Below, one piece after another: positions 1 through 7,972 of a stretch of DNA of 42,757 nt (positions are counted from its first letter, which is position 1; each line of letters opens with the position of its first letter). Location: the IMG/VR virus record IMGVR_UViG_3300035210_000081, positions 1-42,757 of that record; one strand, 5' to 3'. Source of the DNA: a virus. The translations under genes and the position numbers were made by a program. The notes under the pieces are model-generated. The model did not search any database. It was not told the origin of the DNA and saw only the letters and a program-made list of their open reading frames with translations.

Positions 1-183
1 GGGTCGCCTGGCCATCCGTCCACAGCATCGATGGCCAGGCGACCGCGGCGGGCTGCTCACCCTCCTCCGCCCGCTATCCTTTTGCGACAGCCTTTTGCAA
101 CGCTGAAACCCGCGGAAACGCTGGACCGTTGCGGTGTTGCAGAAGGTTCACCTTGTGCAACGACGAGGCTGGCTAGTTTTGTT
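1..183. other. Left part of the terminal/junction intergenic region, with a hairpin
   Basis: No gene is supported here. Positions 3-15 (GTCGCCTGGCCAT) and 31-43 (ATGGCCAGGCGAC) form a perfect 13-bp inverted repeat with a 15-nt loop. With the right-end gap from 42543 it forms a gap of about 400 nt upstream of the 313-codon gene and downstream of the small terminase. The hairpin has no following T-run on either strand, so a terminator is possible but not shown. It could also be a packaging or recombination site. Confidence 0.5.
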
Positions 184-666
184 TCAGCTAGCCTCGCCCT
201 CGATATCTTCGGGACCGACAACACCCGTCACGAGGAGCACCGTGCCTGTCGTCTCTACGTCGTGCTTGACCCGGTCACCATATATAGAGGGTGCCAGCTT
301 GCCCGCAGCCCACCTGCGCTGGTCGAAACGGACGCGAGCGCGAGCCGGGTCTGTCTCGGTGTCGACTATCTCCCGCGTCTCGTCCGCAAACCTGTGAGCC
401 TGGGCAAGACGCGCGCGGGCGTAACCCTCGGAAAACTCATGATCTCTGTTCAGTGCAATCCAGGAATATATCGTATCCTGATTTGGCATTTCTGGATCAC
501 GGCATATCTGCAGGACGCTCTCGCCGTTCGCCATTCTGCAACAAATCTCGGCGCCCAACACCTTGGTGTATATCGACGGACGACCGCGTGGCCGCTTCGG
601 CCTCGCAACAACAACAGCCTTGCCGTTCGCCTTACGTGCCATCAGAAATGCCGGGAATTCAGCCAC
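184..666 (-). CDS. terS: Terminase small subunit (Sf6-type)
   Basis: Binds the packaging site and hands phage DNA to the large terminase. The 160-residue protein starts with a basic segment (RPKRPRGRPSIYTK), followed by the HTH-like part with ICRDPEMPNQDTIYSWI, and an acidic/helical C-terminal half with DPARARVRFDQRRWAAGKLAP and YGDR. This pattern is characteristic of Sf6-like small terminases. The start is taken as GTG at 666; an ATG at 642 is the alternative, and neither has a clear Shine-Dalgarno site. It is far from terL in these coordinates but directly upstream of the packaging genes if the ends are joined. In P22-like phages the pac site lies within this gene; I cannot locate it here. 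Confidence 0.85.
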   Translation of the reverse strand: MAEFPAFLMARKANGKAVVVARPKRPRGRPSIYTKVLGAEICCRMANGESVLQICRDPEMPNQDTIYSWIALNRDHEFSEGYARARLAQAHRFADETREIVDTETDPARARVRFDQRRWAAGKLAPSIYGDRVKHDVETTGTVLLVTGVVGPEDIEGEAS

Positions 667-682
667 ATATCTGGTGCTGTGG

Positions 683-704
683 CATAACTGTTATGGCTCA
701 TAAC
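683..704. promoter_or_regulatory. Triple CATAAC operator-like site upstream of terS
   Basis: Three half sites alternate in orientation: CATAAC at 683-688, GTTATG at 690-695 and CATAAC at 699-704. They give two overlapping perfect 6-bp inverted repeats with spacers of 1 and 3 nt. The site lies in the 68-nt AT-rich gap between terS and the gene ending at 735. Its position fits an operator or activator site for a promoter reading into terS; the binding protein is unknown. Confidence 0.5.
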
Positions 705-734
705 ATTTAAGGTGGGCAAAAACCGTGCCAAGTG

Positions 735-1193
735 TCAACGCGCCTCACTACACAATCCCGTTACTATGATCTGGATGCCCTGCGCGTGCCAATTTCGTGC
801 CGCCTGGTGACAGGCTCCGATCGACCGCCCGACACCGCGCCAGCTGTGCACGTGCCGTTCCGTCAGCGGATAGACCAGTGCCCTCGCTGCAACGATCCTG
901 CGCAACACGTAACGGTCAGTTGGGATCAGGCTAAGCCAGCCCCACGCCTCGTCCATCCGGTCGATGGCGGCCGCCGACGGCACTGCAGGCTGCACCGGCT
1001 CCGGCTCCCAGCCATAGGCCTCGTGCGCGTCGCGCACGGGCACGGGCAGCCCACAGTGATATCCGTTCGGCCGACCCGACCCGACACGCAGCGACATCAG
1101 CGACATGCCGGCCTCCTCCAGTCTGGCGATCACGCCCGCCGCATCCAGCGCACCGGGGGCCGCACAGGACGGCGCCAAGGCTGCGGGGGCCAT
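735..1193 (-). CDS. DUF6362-like putative HTH protein
   Basis: 152 residues. The C-terminal half contains AAIDRMDEAWGWLSLIPTD, followed by a segment that looks like a helix-turn-helix (HVHSWRGVGRSIGACHQAARNWHAQG). It resembles small phage proteins of the DUF6362 type, recalled from memory and not searched. The start ATG at 1193 overlaps the stop of the upstream gene by one base (TGATG), implying coupled translation. It is the last gene before terS, so it could regulate late transcription; that is inference. Confidence 0.6.
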   Translation of the reverse strand: MAPAALAPSCAAPGALDAAGVIARLEEAGMSLMSLRVGSGRPNGYHCGLPVPVRDAHEAYGWEPEPVQPAVPSAAAIDRMDEAWGWLSLIPTDRYVLRRIVAARALVYPLTERHVHSWRGVGRSIGACHQAARNWHAQGIQIIVTGLCSEAR

Positions 1194-1567
1194 CACCCTA
1201 CCTCCAGACCGCTGGGAGCCGCTGGCGGTGCCCCCGAAGATGGCGCCGGGGGTGATTTGCCGGCCTGGTGCGCGCCGTCCGGCATTGCGGTGAATTTGAC
1301 GAAGGACGCCCGGCCCCGGTCCGGCTCCACCACCGTCAGCCCCGCCCACCGGTGCAGGCTCCGGCCGCTCATCGCCCGGGTGCCGCCCTGCCAGGCCTCC
1401 CACGGCTGGTCGGGACAGCCCAGCTCAACGAGGAGGCGCGCCAGCTTGCACGATGGCTCGCCCCTGGTGGTGACGATGCGGGGGGCCCCGTCCCACACCG
1501 TGCCGGCCGAATAGGTCGGCGCACCGGTGCCGCGCGGCGGTATCTCCGCCAGCTCCATGCGGATCAT
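1193..1567 (-). CDS. Hypothetical protein
   Basis: 124 residues, no family recognised. It begins MIRMELAEIPPRGTG, has a central stretch with RGEPSCKLARLLVELGCPDQPWEAW, and ends in a Pro/Ala/Ser-rich tail. The ATG at 1567 overlaps the upstream stop as ATGA, and its own stop overlaps the next start as TGATG. Both junctions support it as a real gene in a translationally coupled chain. A longer open frame upstream of 1567 runs through the neighbour and has shadow-like composition. Confidence 0.6.
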   Translation of the reverse strand: MIRMELAEIPPRGTGAPTYSAGTVWDGAPRIVTTRGEPSCKLARLLVELGCPDQPWEAWQGGTRAMSGRSLHRWAGLTVVEPDRGRASFVKFTAMPDGAHQAGKSPPAPSSGAPPAAPSGLEVG

Positions 1568-1809
1568 CGCGCACCACCGACGCCGGCCAGCAACCGCCAC
1601 AGCCGCACCGGGCCGCGCTGCCGCTGCCCCGGTCGCCAGATCGCCGCACGGGTGCCGCGCGGCACACCGACCGCCACCAGCTGCCGCGCCAGGTGCTGCA
1701 GCACGTGCGCCAGCTGCTCGTGCGGCTCGGTGGCGCATGCCCACAGCCGCTGGCCGTGCAGGTGCGTCTCCGCCCGCGGCGGATCGAGCGAAACATGCAG
1801 GTTGATCAT
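1564..1809 (-). CDS. Hypothetical small protein
   Basis: 81 residues, unknown. Starts MINLHVSLDPPRAETH and contains a helical part EPHEQLAHVLQHLARQLV before a basic C-terminus. It overlaps both neighbours by ATGA junctions (1806-1809 upstream, 1564-1567 downstream), the main reason for calling it. Confidence 0.6.
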   Translation of the reverse strand: MINLHVSLDPPRAETHLHGQRLWACATEPHEQLAHVLQHLARQLVAVGVPRGTRAAIWRPGQRQRGPVRLWRLLAGVGGAR

Positions 1810-2099
1810 TTGAACGACACCACGCCGATGGCGAGGTTACCGACGGCACCGATCAGCTTCCGCACGAGCGTTTCAACCGCCCCCAGGACCTGCTCCTCGG
1901 ACACCTCGTCACGCCGCGCCATCTCGCGCAAACAAACCCCAACGAACAGCATTATGCCATCCAGCCGCACAAATTCGTTGATGTCTCGCAATACCTCGTC
2001 GTTCTGGATCGCCAAGCTAAGCCGCTCCGCCACCTGCACCAGCGCAATACCGTGCTCCGCCGCCGCGTTCAGCTCCGCCACCGTCTCGTCGCTCGTCAT
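1806..2099 (-). CDS. Hypothetical small acidic helical protein
   Basis: 97 residues, mostly helical by composition (ETVAELNAAAEHGIALVQVAERL; EEQVLGAVETLVRKLIGAVG). No family recognised and no membrane segment is convincing. ATGA overlap with the upstream gene at 2096-2099 and with the downstream gene at 1806-1809. Confidence 0.65.
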   Translation of the reverse strand: MTSDETVAELNAAAEHGIALVQVAERLSLAIQNDEVLRDINEFVRLDGIMLFVGVCLREMARRDEVSEEQVLGAVETLVRKLIGAVGNLAIGVVSFK

Positions 2100-2671
2100 G
2101 GTTCACCCTCCCCGTGGATTGGATCTGCACTCACCAGCGCATGCGCCGCCGCCTCGTCGCGCTGCGTGACACGGTCGATGCGCGCGCCCGGCCACATGCG
2201 AAGAAAATCCCCGACCATGCGCGGCAGGCACTGCGCCACCTCGGCGAGCGTCCACACCTCCCGCTCACGCCCGTCGCCTACCACCAGGCCCGCCTCCGCC
2301 CGCGTCCGGACGATGGCGACAACCGTGCCGTCGTCGCGCGCCACCTCCCACACATCCGGCACCAGGTGTTGATGCCCGGCCAGCCTGGCCTCCGCCTCCA
2401 TAGCGGCCAGCCCCTGCCGCAGCGGCGCGGCGAGCGCTTCGACAAGGCGCACGTTGCCCGCCGTAATGGCGTCCTGCCACCGGATCATGCCGCACCGCAT
2501 CGCGAGCCGCGTGCCATCCGACACGAGCATGGGCAGCCTGCCGCAGCCCCAGCGCCGTTCGACCTCGCGCCATGCGTGGTCGATGCCGGCCACCACCGCC
2601 GTGATGCGCTCTCGCGCGTCCGGCGATTGGGCACCCTTCGCCGCGGGTTGGGCTGATGCCGGGCGTGCCAT
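2096..2671 (-). CDS. Hypothetical protein of a phage-associated type
   Basis: 191 residues. The core ITAVVAGIDHAWREVERRWG, then LPMLVSDGTRLAMRCGMIRWQDAI, then VPDVWEVARDDGTVVAIVRTRAEA and EVWTLAEVAQCLP matches a conserved small protein I recall near terS in alphaproteobacterial prophages, function unknown. The ATG at 2671 follows a GGAGCG Shine-Dalgarno-like site. The frame stays open to 2740, but that extension runs into the repeat block and looks non-coding. First gene after the repeat region at 2.7-3.0 kb. Confidence 0.7.
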   Translation of the reverse strand: MARPASAQPAAKGAQSPDARERITAVVAGIDHAWREVERRWGCGRLPMLVSDGTRLAMRCGMIRWQDAITAGNVRLVEALAAPLRQGLAAMEAEARLAGHQHLVPDVWEVARDDGTVVAIVRTRAEAGLVVGDGREREVWTLAEVAQCLPRMVGDFLRMWPGARIDRVTQRDEAAAHALVSADPIHGEGEP

Positions 2672-2686
2672 GCCTAAAACCGCTCC

Positions 2687-3028
2687 AGCGACGGAGCGAC
2701 GCAAGGCGCCGCTGTACACAGCCCGGGACATACTGCGCATATGTGTGTGTGTGTGTGTACACGCGTGTACGCGTACGCGTGCAGGGGGTCCGCCCGTGGC
2801 TGTAGCGTCTCCTTGCGTCGCTCCGTCGCTGAGCGACGATAAGCGACGATAATTCGTGAACCAGAAACACCAGCGAGCGACGCAAGCGACGCTAAAACCG
2901 GACGCCGCAACACAGCGACGCTGAGCGACGCTAAAATCGGAACCTTTGGCAGCGACGCAAGCGACGCTAGACCGGAGCGGCGGAAAGCGAATTTCAGGCG
3001 CCGCAACACAGCGACGCTGAGCGACGCT
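2687..3028. repeat. AGCGACGC iteron-like repeat cluster (candidate origin or control region)
   Basis: The non-coding gap between the primase gene (ends 3041) and the gene starting at 2671 is packed with the octamer AGCGACGC and close variants. It occurs mostly as pairs 9-10 nt apart: 2876/2885, 2914/2924, 2951/2960 and 3010/3020. Single or diverged copies lie at 2687, 2695, 2832 and 2842, with inverted copies at 2815-2822 and 2824-2830. A 29-bp unit is repeated exactly at 2904-2932 and 3000-3028. The pairs alternate as two unit types (A at 2876 and 2951, B at 2904 and 3000). Such arrays usually bind a replication initiator or regulator; its place next to the primase-helicase favours an origin, but this is not proven. 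Confidence 0.75.
2734..2783. repeat. 50-bp perfect alternating purine-pyrimidine tract
   Basis: From T2734 to A2783 every step alternates pyrimidine and purine, including a TG/GT dinucleotide run (about 2741-2758) and several CGCGTACGCG-type stretches. Such tracts can flip to Z-DNA under negative supercoiling. It lies inside the repeat cluster beside the primase, 60 nt upstream of a small gene. It may help strand opening or topology control; alternatively it is just a microsatellite. Confidence 0.8.
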
Positions 3029-3040
3029 GATTTCCGCACG

Positions 3041-5569
3041 TCAGTCGACCACATGAAAATGGCTCCTTGTCTCAACCGTGGGTTTGACCCGCACGCCTAC
3101 GAAGCCCCGGCCGCGGAACAGGCCGCAGTCCTTGTCCCGTCGGTAACCGCGTCGCTCCATGGCCGGTGCAAACCACCGCATCGACCTCGCCGGCTCGCCG
3201 CGTGCCTCTGCCCACGCGGACCAGCTGGCGAACAGGACGCCCTGCGCGTCGCCCAGGTAGTCGGCTTCGTCGCAGCACTCCGCCACCCACTGGCCGAGCT
3301 GGTCTTGATCCGCGAAATATTCATCCGTCGCAGCGGTGACGACGCGCGGCCGCATCAGCCCCGACTGTTGCCACTTCAAACACCCTTCGATCAGCCATCG
3401 GAGGATGCCGGCCGCCTCGCCGAGCAGCCGGGCTGGCAATTCCTTGTCCACCACCGTCGGGACAAACAGGAACGTGGCCAGGTCGACGCGACGCCGTGCC
3501 GCGGCATCGACATTGCGCAGCACCGGCTTGTGGTTGCCCGACATCGTTATTTTGAATTCAGGAACGTAAGTAAAAAAATCCTTGCACATGAACCGAGCCG
3601 TTATCGGATCGCCTCCAGTCACTGCCTTGATTTTTGCCTCCTCCCAGCTTCTCCCCTCCTCCGTCTCCGTCGCCAGCACCAACCGCGCCCCGCGCAACAT
3701 CGCCAGGTCGGCCGGGTGCTTGCTGCCGAATGTCGACGCTGTGAACGTATCGAGTGAAGCCACTACGGAATACCCGCCAAAGATGGCATTCAGTAAGTTA
3801 AGCAACACCCCTTTGCCGTTTTTCCCAGGCCCATACAGGAACAAAAGACACTGCTCTGTCGTTATTCCGGTCAAACAATATCCGCCCCACCGCTGCAGAT
3901 ATTCCATTACCTCGCGGTCACCCATGGTCGCCTGCTCAAGGAACGCGAGAAAATGCGGGCAATCGGCGGTGTCGGCCGGGGTGACGCTGGTGCATTTGGT
4001 GATCAGGTCCGTGGGTCGTGCCGGCCCCAGCAGGCCGGTGCGCAGGTCGACGGTGCCACCTGGTGTGGCGAGCAGCCAGGGGTCGCGGTCGAACACGTTG
4101 ACGGCGACGGACACGGCGCGGTCGGCGCGTGACAGGCGTTCCACGGCGCCGATGAACCGGGCTGAGCCGACACTTACCGGGTCCGCGTCAGGCGTCCGCA
4201 CCGACGTGCCGCGCGCCAGGTCGAAAGCCAGCTCGGTGCGGTCCTCCGCCCATATGTAGCCGTTCCAGGCGTACCACCGCCCGGTTTCGTGGCAGTAGCG
4301 CAGGCGTTCGCCGTGCTCGACGACGAAGGCCTGTGCAACCTTGTGCTCTGCGGGCTTGGGCTTGGGTGGTGCTTTCTCCTTGGCCGGCTTGGGCGGGGGC
4401 TGGTTGACAGAAGCGTCGGTTTTTCGGGTTTGGTTGCCCTGCTCCTCGTCGCTCTGTTCGCCCTGCTCGCCGTCCCCGTCCACATCGGCCGACGGGATGC
4501 CGAACGGCTCCGGCCGCACCCAGCCGACCTGGCGCGCGTGAAAGAAGATGGTGCCGGCCCCGGCCGTGCGCGGTGGCGGCGCCGGTCCGCGCTGTGATGA
4601 ACAGATGCGCGCCCAGGCCGCCAGCGTCTCGTTGGCGTTGTATTTGCCTGACTTTTGGGACCAGGCGTCCCAGGCGTCAAAGCCCCGGGCAGATCCGCCC
4701 CAGGCGTGCCAGCAGGCATAGCCGCGGGCGATCCATGCCGCATACGAGGCATCATCATTTGCTGATGCCGCCATGGCTGATGCCAGCGCCACCGGGTTGG
4801 CCTGTGGCACGCCTGGCGCCCCTGCGTCGGTCGGGGGCGCCAGGTGCACGGACGCCAGCCCCTCCGCCTCCGCCGCGGCGCGTAGCTTGTCGAGCGCATC
4901 GGCCAGGTGCAGCTCCGTATCAGGGTTGTACTCCACGATGGTCGACAGCACCGGATTGGTCGGGTCTTTCAGGTTCCAGGAACCCGGCCACCTGTAAGGG
5001 TGCGCCACCGGCACGCCGGTGCGGTCGGAGCCGCACAGCTGCGCCATCAGCTGCCGCGCCTCCTGCAGCATGGCCAGCGCCTCCGCCCCCTCCGCCGCCT
5101 CCGATAAGCGCCAGTGGTGGTGACCTTTGCGCTGGAGCTCGCCCGTCTGCGGGTCGGCCCAGATCGAGCCGGACCGCGTGCCGACGGTCGGATGTCCCAA
5201 AATGCTGCACAGTTTGAGGCGGCTTGCGTCGGGGTGCTCGTCCATTTCCGCCGACAGCGTCAGCCCGGCCGCGACATCGGCCGACCGGGCCGACGTCGGG
5301 CTGTGGAACACGCAGACCGGCGGCGCGAACACCGCCGGCGCCGTCGCCATGGCGCAGTCCGCTGCTCCCGCGGCGGCGGCATCAACCACTACCGGCAGAC
5401 CGGCGCCGCCGAGCACGATGCCCCGGATGAACAGCGGCGCCTTGCTGCGGTCGACCTGGTCAAACCCCCGCAGCGACACATAGGCGCCGTCTGTTGCATA
5501 TCGGAATAAAGCCGATACGAAGCGCTCCAGCTCCGCACGATCACACGGAAACGGCAAATTGGTCGACAT
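3041..5569 (-). CDS. Primase-helicase (RepB-type primase region plus SF3/D5-like helicase)
   Basis: 842 residues. The N-terminal part (about 85-205) has LSAEMDEHPDASR and HPYRWPGSWNLKD, typical of plasmid/phage RepB-like primases. A PriCT-2-like region follows (about 272-325, SYAAWIARGYACWHAWGG). After an acidic and Lys/Pro-rich linker (360-408) comes a D5-type helicase. It has Walker A YGPGKNGKG (579-587), Walker B-like RLVLATETE (629-637), and SGNHKP plus an arginine cluster near 677-694. It should prime and unwind phage DNA during replication. It reads out into the iteron-like block downstream and follows the ssDNA-binding candidate by 24 nt. The same architecture occurs in phages and plasmids. 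Confidence 0.9.
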   Translation of the reverse strand: MSTNLPFPCDRAELERFVSALFRYATDGAYVSLRGFDQVDRSKAPLFIRGIVLGGAGLPVVVDAAAAGAADCAMATAPAVFAPPVCVFHSPTSARSADVAAGLTLSAEMDEHPDASRLKLCSILGHPTVGTRSGSIWADPQTGELQRKGHHHWRLSEAAEGAEALAMLQEARQLMAQLCGSDRTGVPVAHPYRWPGSWNLKDPTNPVLSTIVEYNPDTELHLADALDKLRAAAEAEGLASVHLAPPTDAGAPGVPQANPVALASAMAASANDDASYAAWIARGYACWHAWGGSARGFDAWDAWSQKSGKYNANETLAAWARICSSQRGPAPPPRTAGAGTIFFHARQVGWVRPEPFGIPSADVDGDGEQGEQSDEEQGNQTRKTDASVNQPPPKPAKEKAPPKPKPAEHKVAQAFVVEHGERLRYCHETGRWYAWNGYIWAEDRTELAFDLARGTSVRTPDADPVSVGSARFIGAVERLSRADRAVSVAVNVFDRDPWLLATPGGTVDLRTGLLGPARPTDLITKCTSVTPADTADCPHFLAFLEQATMGDREVMEYLQRWGGYCLTGITTEQCLLFLYGPGKNGKGVLLNLLNAIFGGYSVVASLDTFTASTFGSKHPADLAMLRGARLVLATETEEGRSWEEAKIKAVTGGDPITARFMCKDFFTYVPEFKITMSGNHKPVLRNVDAAARRRVDLATFLFVPTVVDKELPARLLGEAAGILRWLIEGCLKWQQSGLMRPRVVTAATDEYFADQDQLGQWVAECCDEADYLGDAQGVLFASWSAWAEARGEPARSMRWFAPAMERRGYRRDKDCGLFRGRGFVGVRVKPTVETRSHFHVVD

Positions 5570-5593
5570 CGACGTGATCCGGAACGAGACAGC

Positions 5594-6448
5594 CTAATAC
5601 GGGATGCGGTCGAAATCGGGCATTACGCCGGCCGCAGCCGGGTGGCCTGGCGGCGGACCAGCGGGAAGCGTCTGCTGTGGCGGCGGGTATTGGACGTGCT
5701 GGGCAAAGGCCGGTTGTGGGATGCCGGGCGCGGCGCTCGGTGCCGTGGTGTGGGCGCCTGGCTGATAGGCCGGGGGCGGCGGAGGAGGAGGAGGAGGAGG
5801 AGGGGCGGCCTGTGCGGTGACCCTGGCATCATATTGCCGTGGCGCCGGTGCCCCTACCGTGCGCTCTCCGAAGGCCTCCGTACGTTCCGCCCAATTGACA
5901 ATGCTGAACACCGGTCCCCAATACGTTGACGTGCCCTGCTTGGTTTTGATGACGGTAGCGGCGCTGCCATCGGACGCGACGACGGGCACCAGGCCGCGCG
6001 CCGCCTCTGGCCTCGACAGGAAATCGTCGAACAGCGCTTCGACCGAATTGCGCACGGTCTTGGATGTGGCGGCAAAATAGTGCGCGTCGCCATTGCCGAA
6101 TGTGCGCGGGCTGGCAACCTTGATCCGGAACCCCGGCAAGAAGGATCGGCGCGCCGCCTCGCCTGGCTTGACCGGCGCCATTTCCTCCGGCTGCGGCGGC
6201 AGCTGGTGGCCCAGCGGGACCAGCAGGAACGACGGCGGGCTGCTGAAACGTATATAGCCAATCTCGATACTTCCGAAATCCACCAGCATGGAAATCTGTT
6301 TGAACGGCTCGCTTTTCTCGTCCTCCCAGGCGCCGTCCTTCTGTACGCGGCGCGCTATCTGCCAGAACCCGACGCGCGCGTCATACTGCACGCGGTCGAG
6401 GTATTCACCCGTTCCGCCTCCGGAACCATCGGGGATGTTGAAAGGCAC
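5594..6448 (-). CDS. Putative single-stranded DNA-binding protein
   Basis: 284 residues, GTG start with a strong GAGGAGG site 5-6 nt upstream. The N-terminal two thirds (EYLDRVQYDARVGFWQIARRV, then YFAATSKTVRNSVEALFDDFLSR) resemble a replication-associated phage protein I recall without a firm name. The C-terminal third is disordered with a run of about 11 prolines (near 216-226) and Pro/Gln/Ala-rich sequence. It ends in PDFDRIPY, very like the acidic-aromatic DFDDDIPF tip of bacterial SSB. This layout of core, Pro/Gln linker and tip, and its place just upstream of the primase-helicase, support an SSB-like role. The core is not a recognisable canonical OB-fold SSB sequence. Confidence 0.6.
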   Translation of the reverse strand: MPFNIPDGSGGGTGEYLDRVQYDARVGFWQIARRVQKDGAWEDEKSEPFKQISMLVDFGSIEIGYIRFSSPPSFLLVPLGHQLPPQPEEMAPVKPGEAARRSFLPGFRIKVASPRTFGNGDAHYFAATSKTVRNSVEALFDDFLSRPEAARGLVPVVASDGSAATVIKTKQGTSTYWGPVFSIVNWAERTEAFGERTVGAPAPRQYDARVTAQAAPPPPPPPPPPPAYQPGAHTTAPSAAPGIPQPAFAQHVQYPPPQQTLPAGPPPGHPAAAGVMPDFDRIPY

Positions 6449-6478
6449 TGTGTCCTCCTCAGACTTTCGGGTGGATTG

Positions 6479-6793
6479 CTACGCGTACCAGTTGGACGGT
6501 CGGCCGACCTGTGGAAAGCAGAACAGCCTGCTAGACCGTTTCATCATCGCTTCAACATACGTCGCGGCGTCGACGCGTACGCCCCAGTGCCAGACCTCGA
6601 ACAGGCGCGACACGTGCACCGGGTCGGCATTTGATGGCCCCGTGCTGGCGCCATCGATCTCGCATGACCACTGCCCGTGGACGAGGCTGATGCGGGCGGG
6701 CACGAGCACGCGCGCCGGCATCGTATCAAACAGGAAGTGCCCAGCCTCCGGCAGGTCGACGCGCCGCGACGGCTCGGCCTGCCGGTCCGTCAT
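6479..6793 (-). CDS. Hypothetical protein
   Basis: 104 residues starting MTDRQAEPSRRVDLPEAG, with FLFDTMPARVLVPARISLVHGQWSCEIDG and a C-terminal FCFPQVGRPSNWYA. No family recognised. The ATG at 6793 overlaps the Gp157-like stop as ATGA, tying it to the replication/recombination operon. Confidence 0.65.
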   Translation of the reverse strand: MTDRQAEPSRRVDLPEAGHFLFDTMPARVLVPARISLVHGQWSCEIDGASTGPSNADPVHVSRLFEVWHWGVRVDAATYVEAMMKRSSRLFCFPQVGRPSNWYA

Positions 6794-7299
6794 TTGGCGT
6801 GCACCATCAGGCTGGGCGCGCAATTCGTCGTCTCGGTGCCTGGCACCGGGCCCAGCTTTGCTGCCTTGTTGATTTCCGCCATGTTCGGCGCCCGGGTGAC
6901 GCGCACCAGCTCAGGCGGCAGGGCGTCAATGTCGGTCACCAGGTAGCGCGGTCGGCCCCGTGTGATCGCTACGGTGAATTCCGGAAACTCCCAGCCGTCC
7001 AGGTCGAGCGCCGTCATCATCGACAGCGCCAGGGCGCGCAATCTGTCGTACCTGACCTTGTATCTTGCCTTGCGTTCGGACAGCTCGGCGATGCGTTCGT
7101 CGCAGCCGTCGCCGGACCTTTCGGCCTCCTTGCTCGCGCGGACCACGGCGCACAGCAGGTCAAGCACCGGCGTCTCGGTATCGAGCGCCATCATCAGTGC
7201 CTGATGGTCGCTGGTGATGTCGGCCGACAGGGTTTCGACGAAGGTTTTGGCCTGCGACATGGCCGCGGCGATCTGGTAGCCGGATGGCGGCTTGGCCAT
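6790..7299 (-). CDS. Gp157-like (siphovirus Gp157 family) protein
   Basis: 169 residues. A helical N-terminal region (AEVDRI-like heptads: ERIAELSERKARYKVRYDRLRALALSMMTAL) is followed by DGWEFPEFTVAITRGRPRYLVTDIDALPPELVRV and then INKAAKLG...PGTETTNCAPSLMV. This is the family pattern. Gp157-type proteins are usually found beside phage recombination and nuclease genes; their biochemical role is poorly defined. Start ATG at 7299 overlaps the VRR-NUC stop (TGATG). Longer upstream frame is a shadow of the nuclease gene. Confidence 0.8.
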   Translation of the reverse strand: MAKPPSGYQIAAAMSQAKTFVETLSADITSDHQALMMALDTETPVLDLLCAVVRASKEAERSGDGCDERIAELSERKARYKVRYDRLRALALSMMTALDLDGWEFPEFTVAITRGRPRYLVTDIDALPPELVRVTRAPNMAEINKAAKLGPVPGTETTNCAPSLMVHAK

Positions 7300-7796
7300 C
7301 AATACATGACCCGCGCGCGCAGGGCGGCGACCCGCGCCAGTGCCTGCGCCGTCGGCCGCTCGGCGCGCGGTTTGCTGGTTTTCTTTGGCGGCGGTGCGGT
7401 CAGCCTGGCGAGTAGCCTGGCGTCGCGTTCGCTCGGCAGCATCGTTACCGACCGTAGCGGGATGCCCCAGCCGATCAGTGCGCGCTCTACCTCGGCGACG
7501 GAGTTGGCGCACAGCCAGCCGCCACCGGCCGCCACGATCTGCGCCCCCATCGCGCGCTGGCCCGGTCGCGGTGTTGCGCGGCCTACTTTCAGCTCGATTG
7601 TTCGGAACCGGCTGTCCCACAGTAGGATGATGTCCGGCACGTCAGCCTTGACGCCGCGCTCCTTGCGCCTGGCGCCCGCCCTGATGCCCATCTTGCCCTG
7701 CCCGGCATCGACACTCGTCCACCAGCTGTCGACAGGCATGGCTTGCGAGAGGTAAACCGCTACCGCTGTTTGCAGGGTGTGCTCGCCGTGTCTCAT
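7299..7796 (-). CDS. VRR-NUC domain endonuclease
   Basis: 165 residues. HGEHTLQTAVAVYL at the start, then VKADVPDIILLWDSRFRTIELKVG with the PD-(D/E)xK catalytic pattern (PD, then ELK) and GQRAMGAQIVAAGGGWLCANSVAEVERAL. These match phage VRR-NUC (Holliday-junction/flap-type) nucleases. The ATG at 7796 is preferred because a GAGGA site lies 9 nt upstream. ATGs at 7805 and 7901 are alternatives. The C-terminal third is basic (PPPKKTSKPRAERP), likely DNA-contacting. It probably processes replication or recombination intermediates with the Gp157-like partner. Confidence 0.85.
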   Translation of the reverse strand: MRHGEHTLQTAVAVYLSQAMPVDSWWTSVDAGQGKMGIRAGARRKERGVKADVPDIILLWDSRFRTIELKVGRATPRPGQRAMGAQIVAAGGGWLCANSVAEVERALIGWGIPLRSVTMLPSERDARLLARLTAPPPKKTSKPRAERPTAQALARVAALRARVMY

Positions 7797-7972
7797 TACG
7801 CGCATTCCTCGAATAGCGGCGGCGGGGAAATCTGTTAGACCGTTGGCGGGTATCGGTGATTTTTCGACGGTCGGGAACAATGGCCACAAGCTTGCGCACA
7901 TGCCCCCTTGTCGTTCCGTTGGGGCATTACTCTATTACCGTATGGCATGACTGTGCCGACTAGGCCGGGGGT

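Noticed and set aside
1193-1849. Longer frame for the 124-residue gene (start 1849)
   Set aside because: The extra 94 codons overlap another coupled gene and are Ala/Arg-rich; ATGA junction at 1564-1567 supports the short form.
2674-3075. 133-codon frame across the AGCGACGC repeats
   Set aside because: It is a translation of the repeats (RRSGLASLASL pattern); no coding signals.
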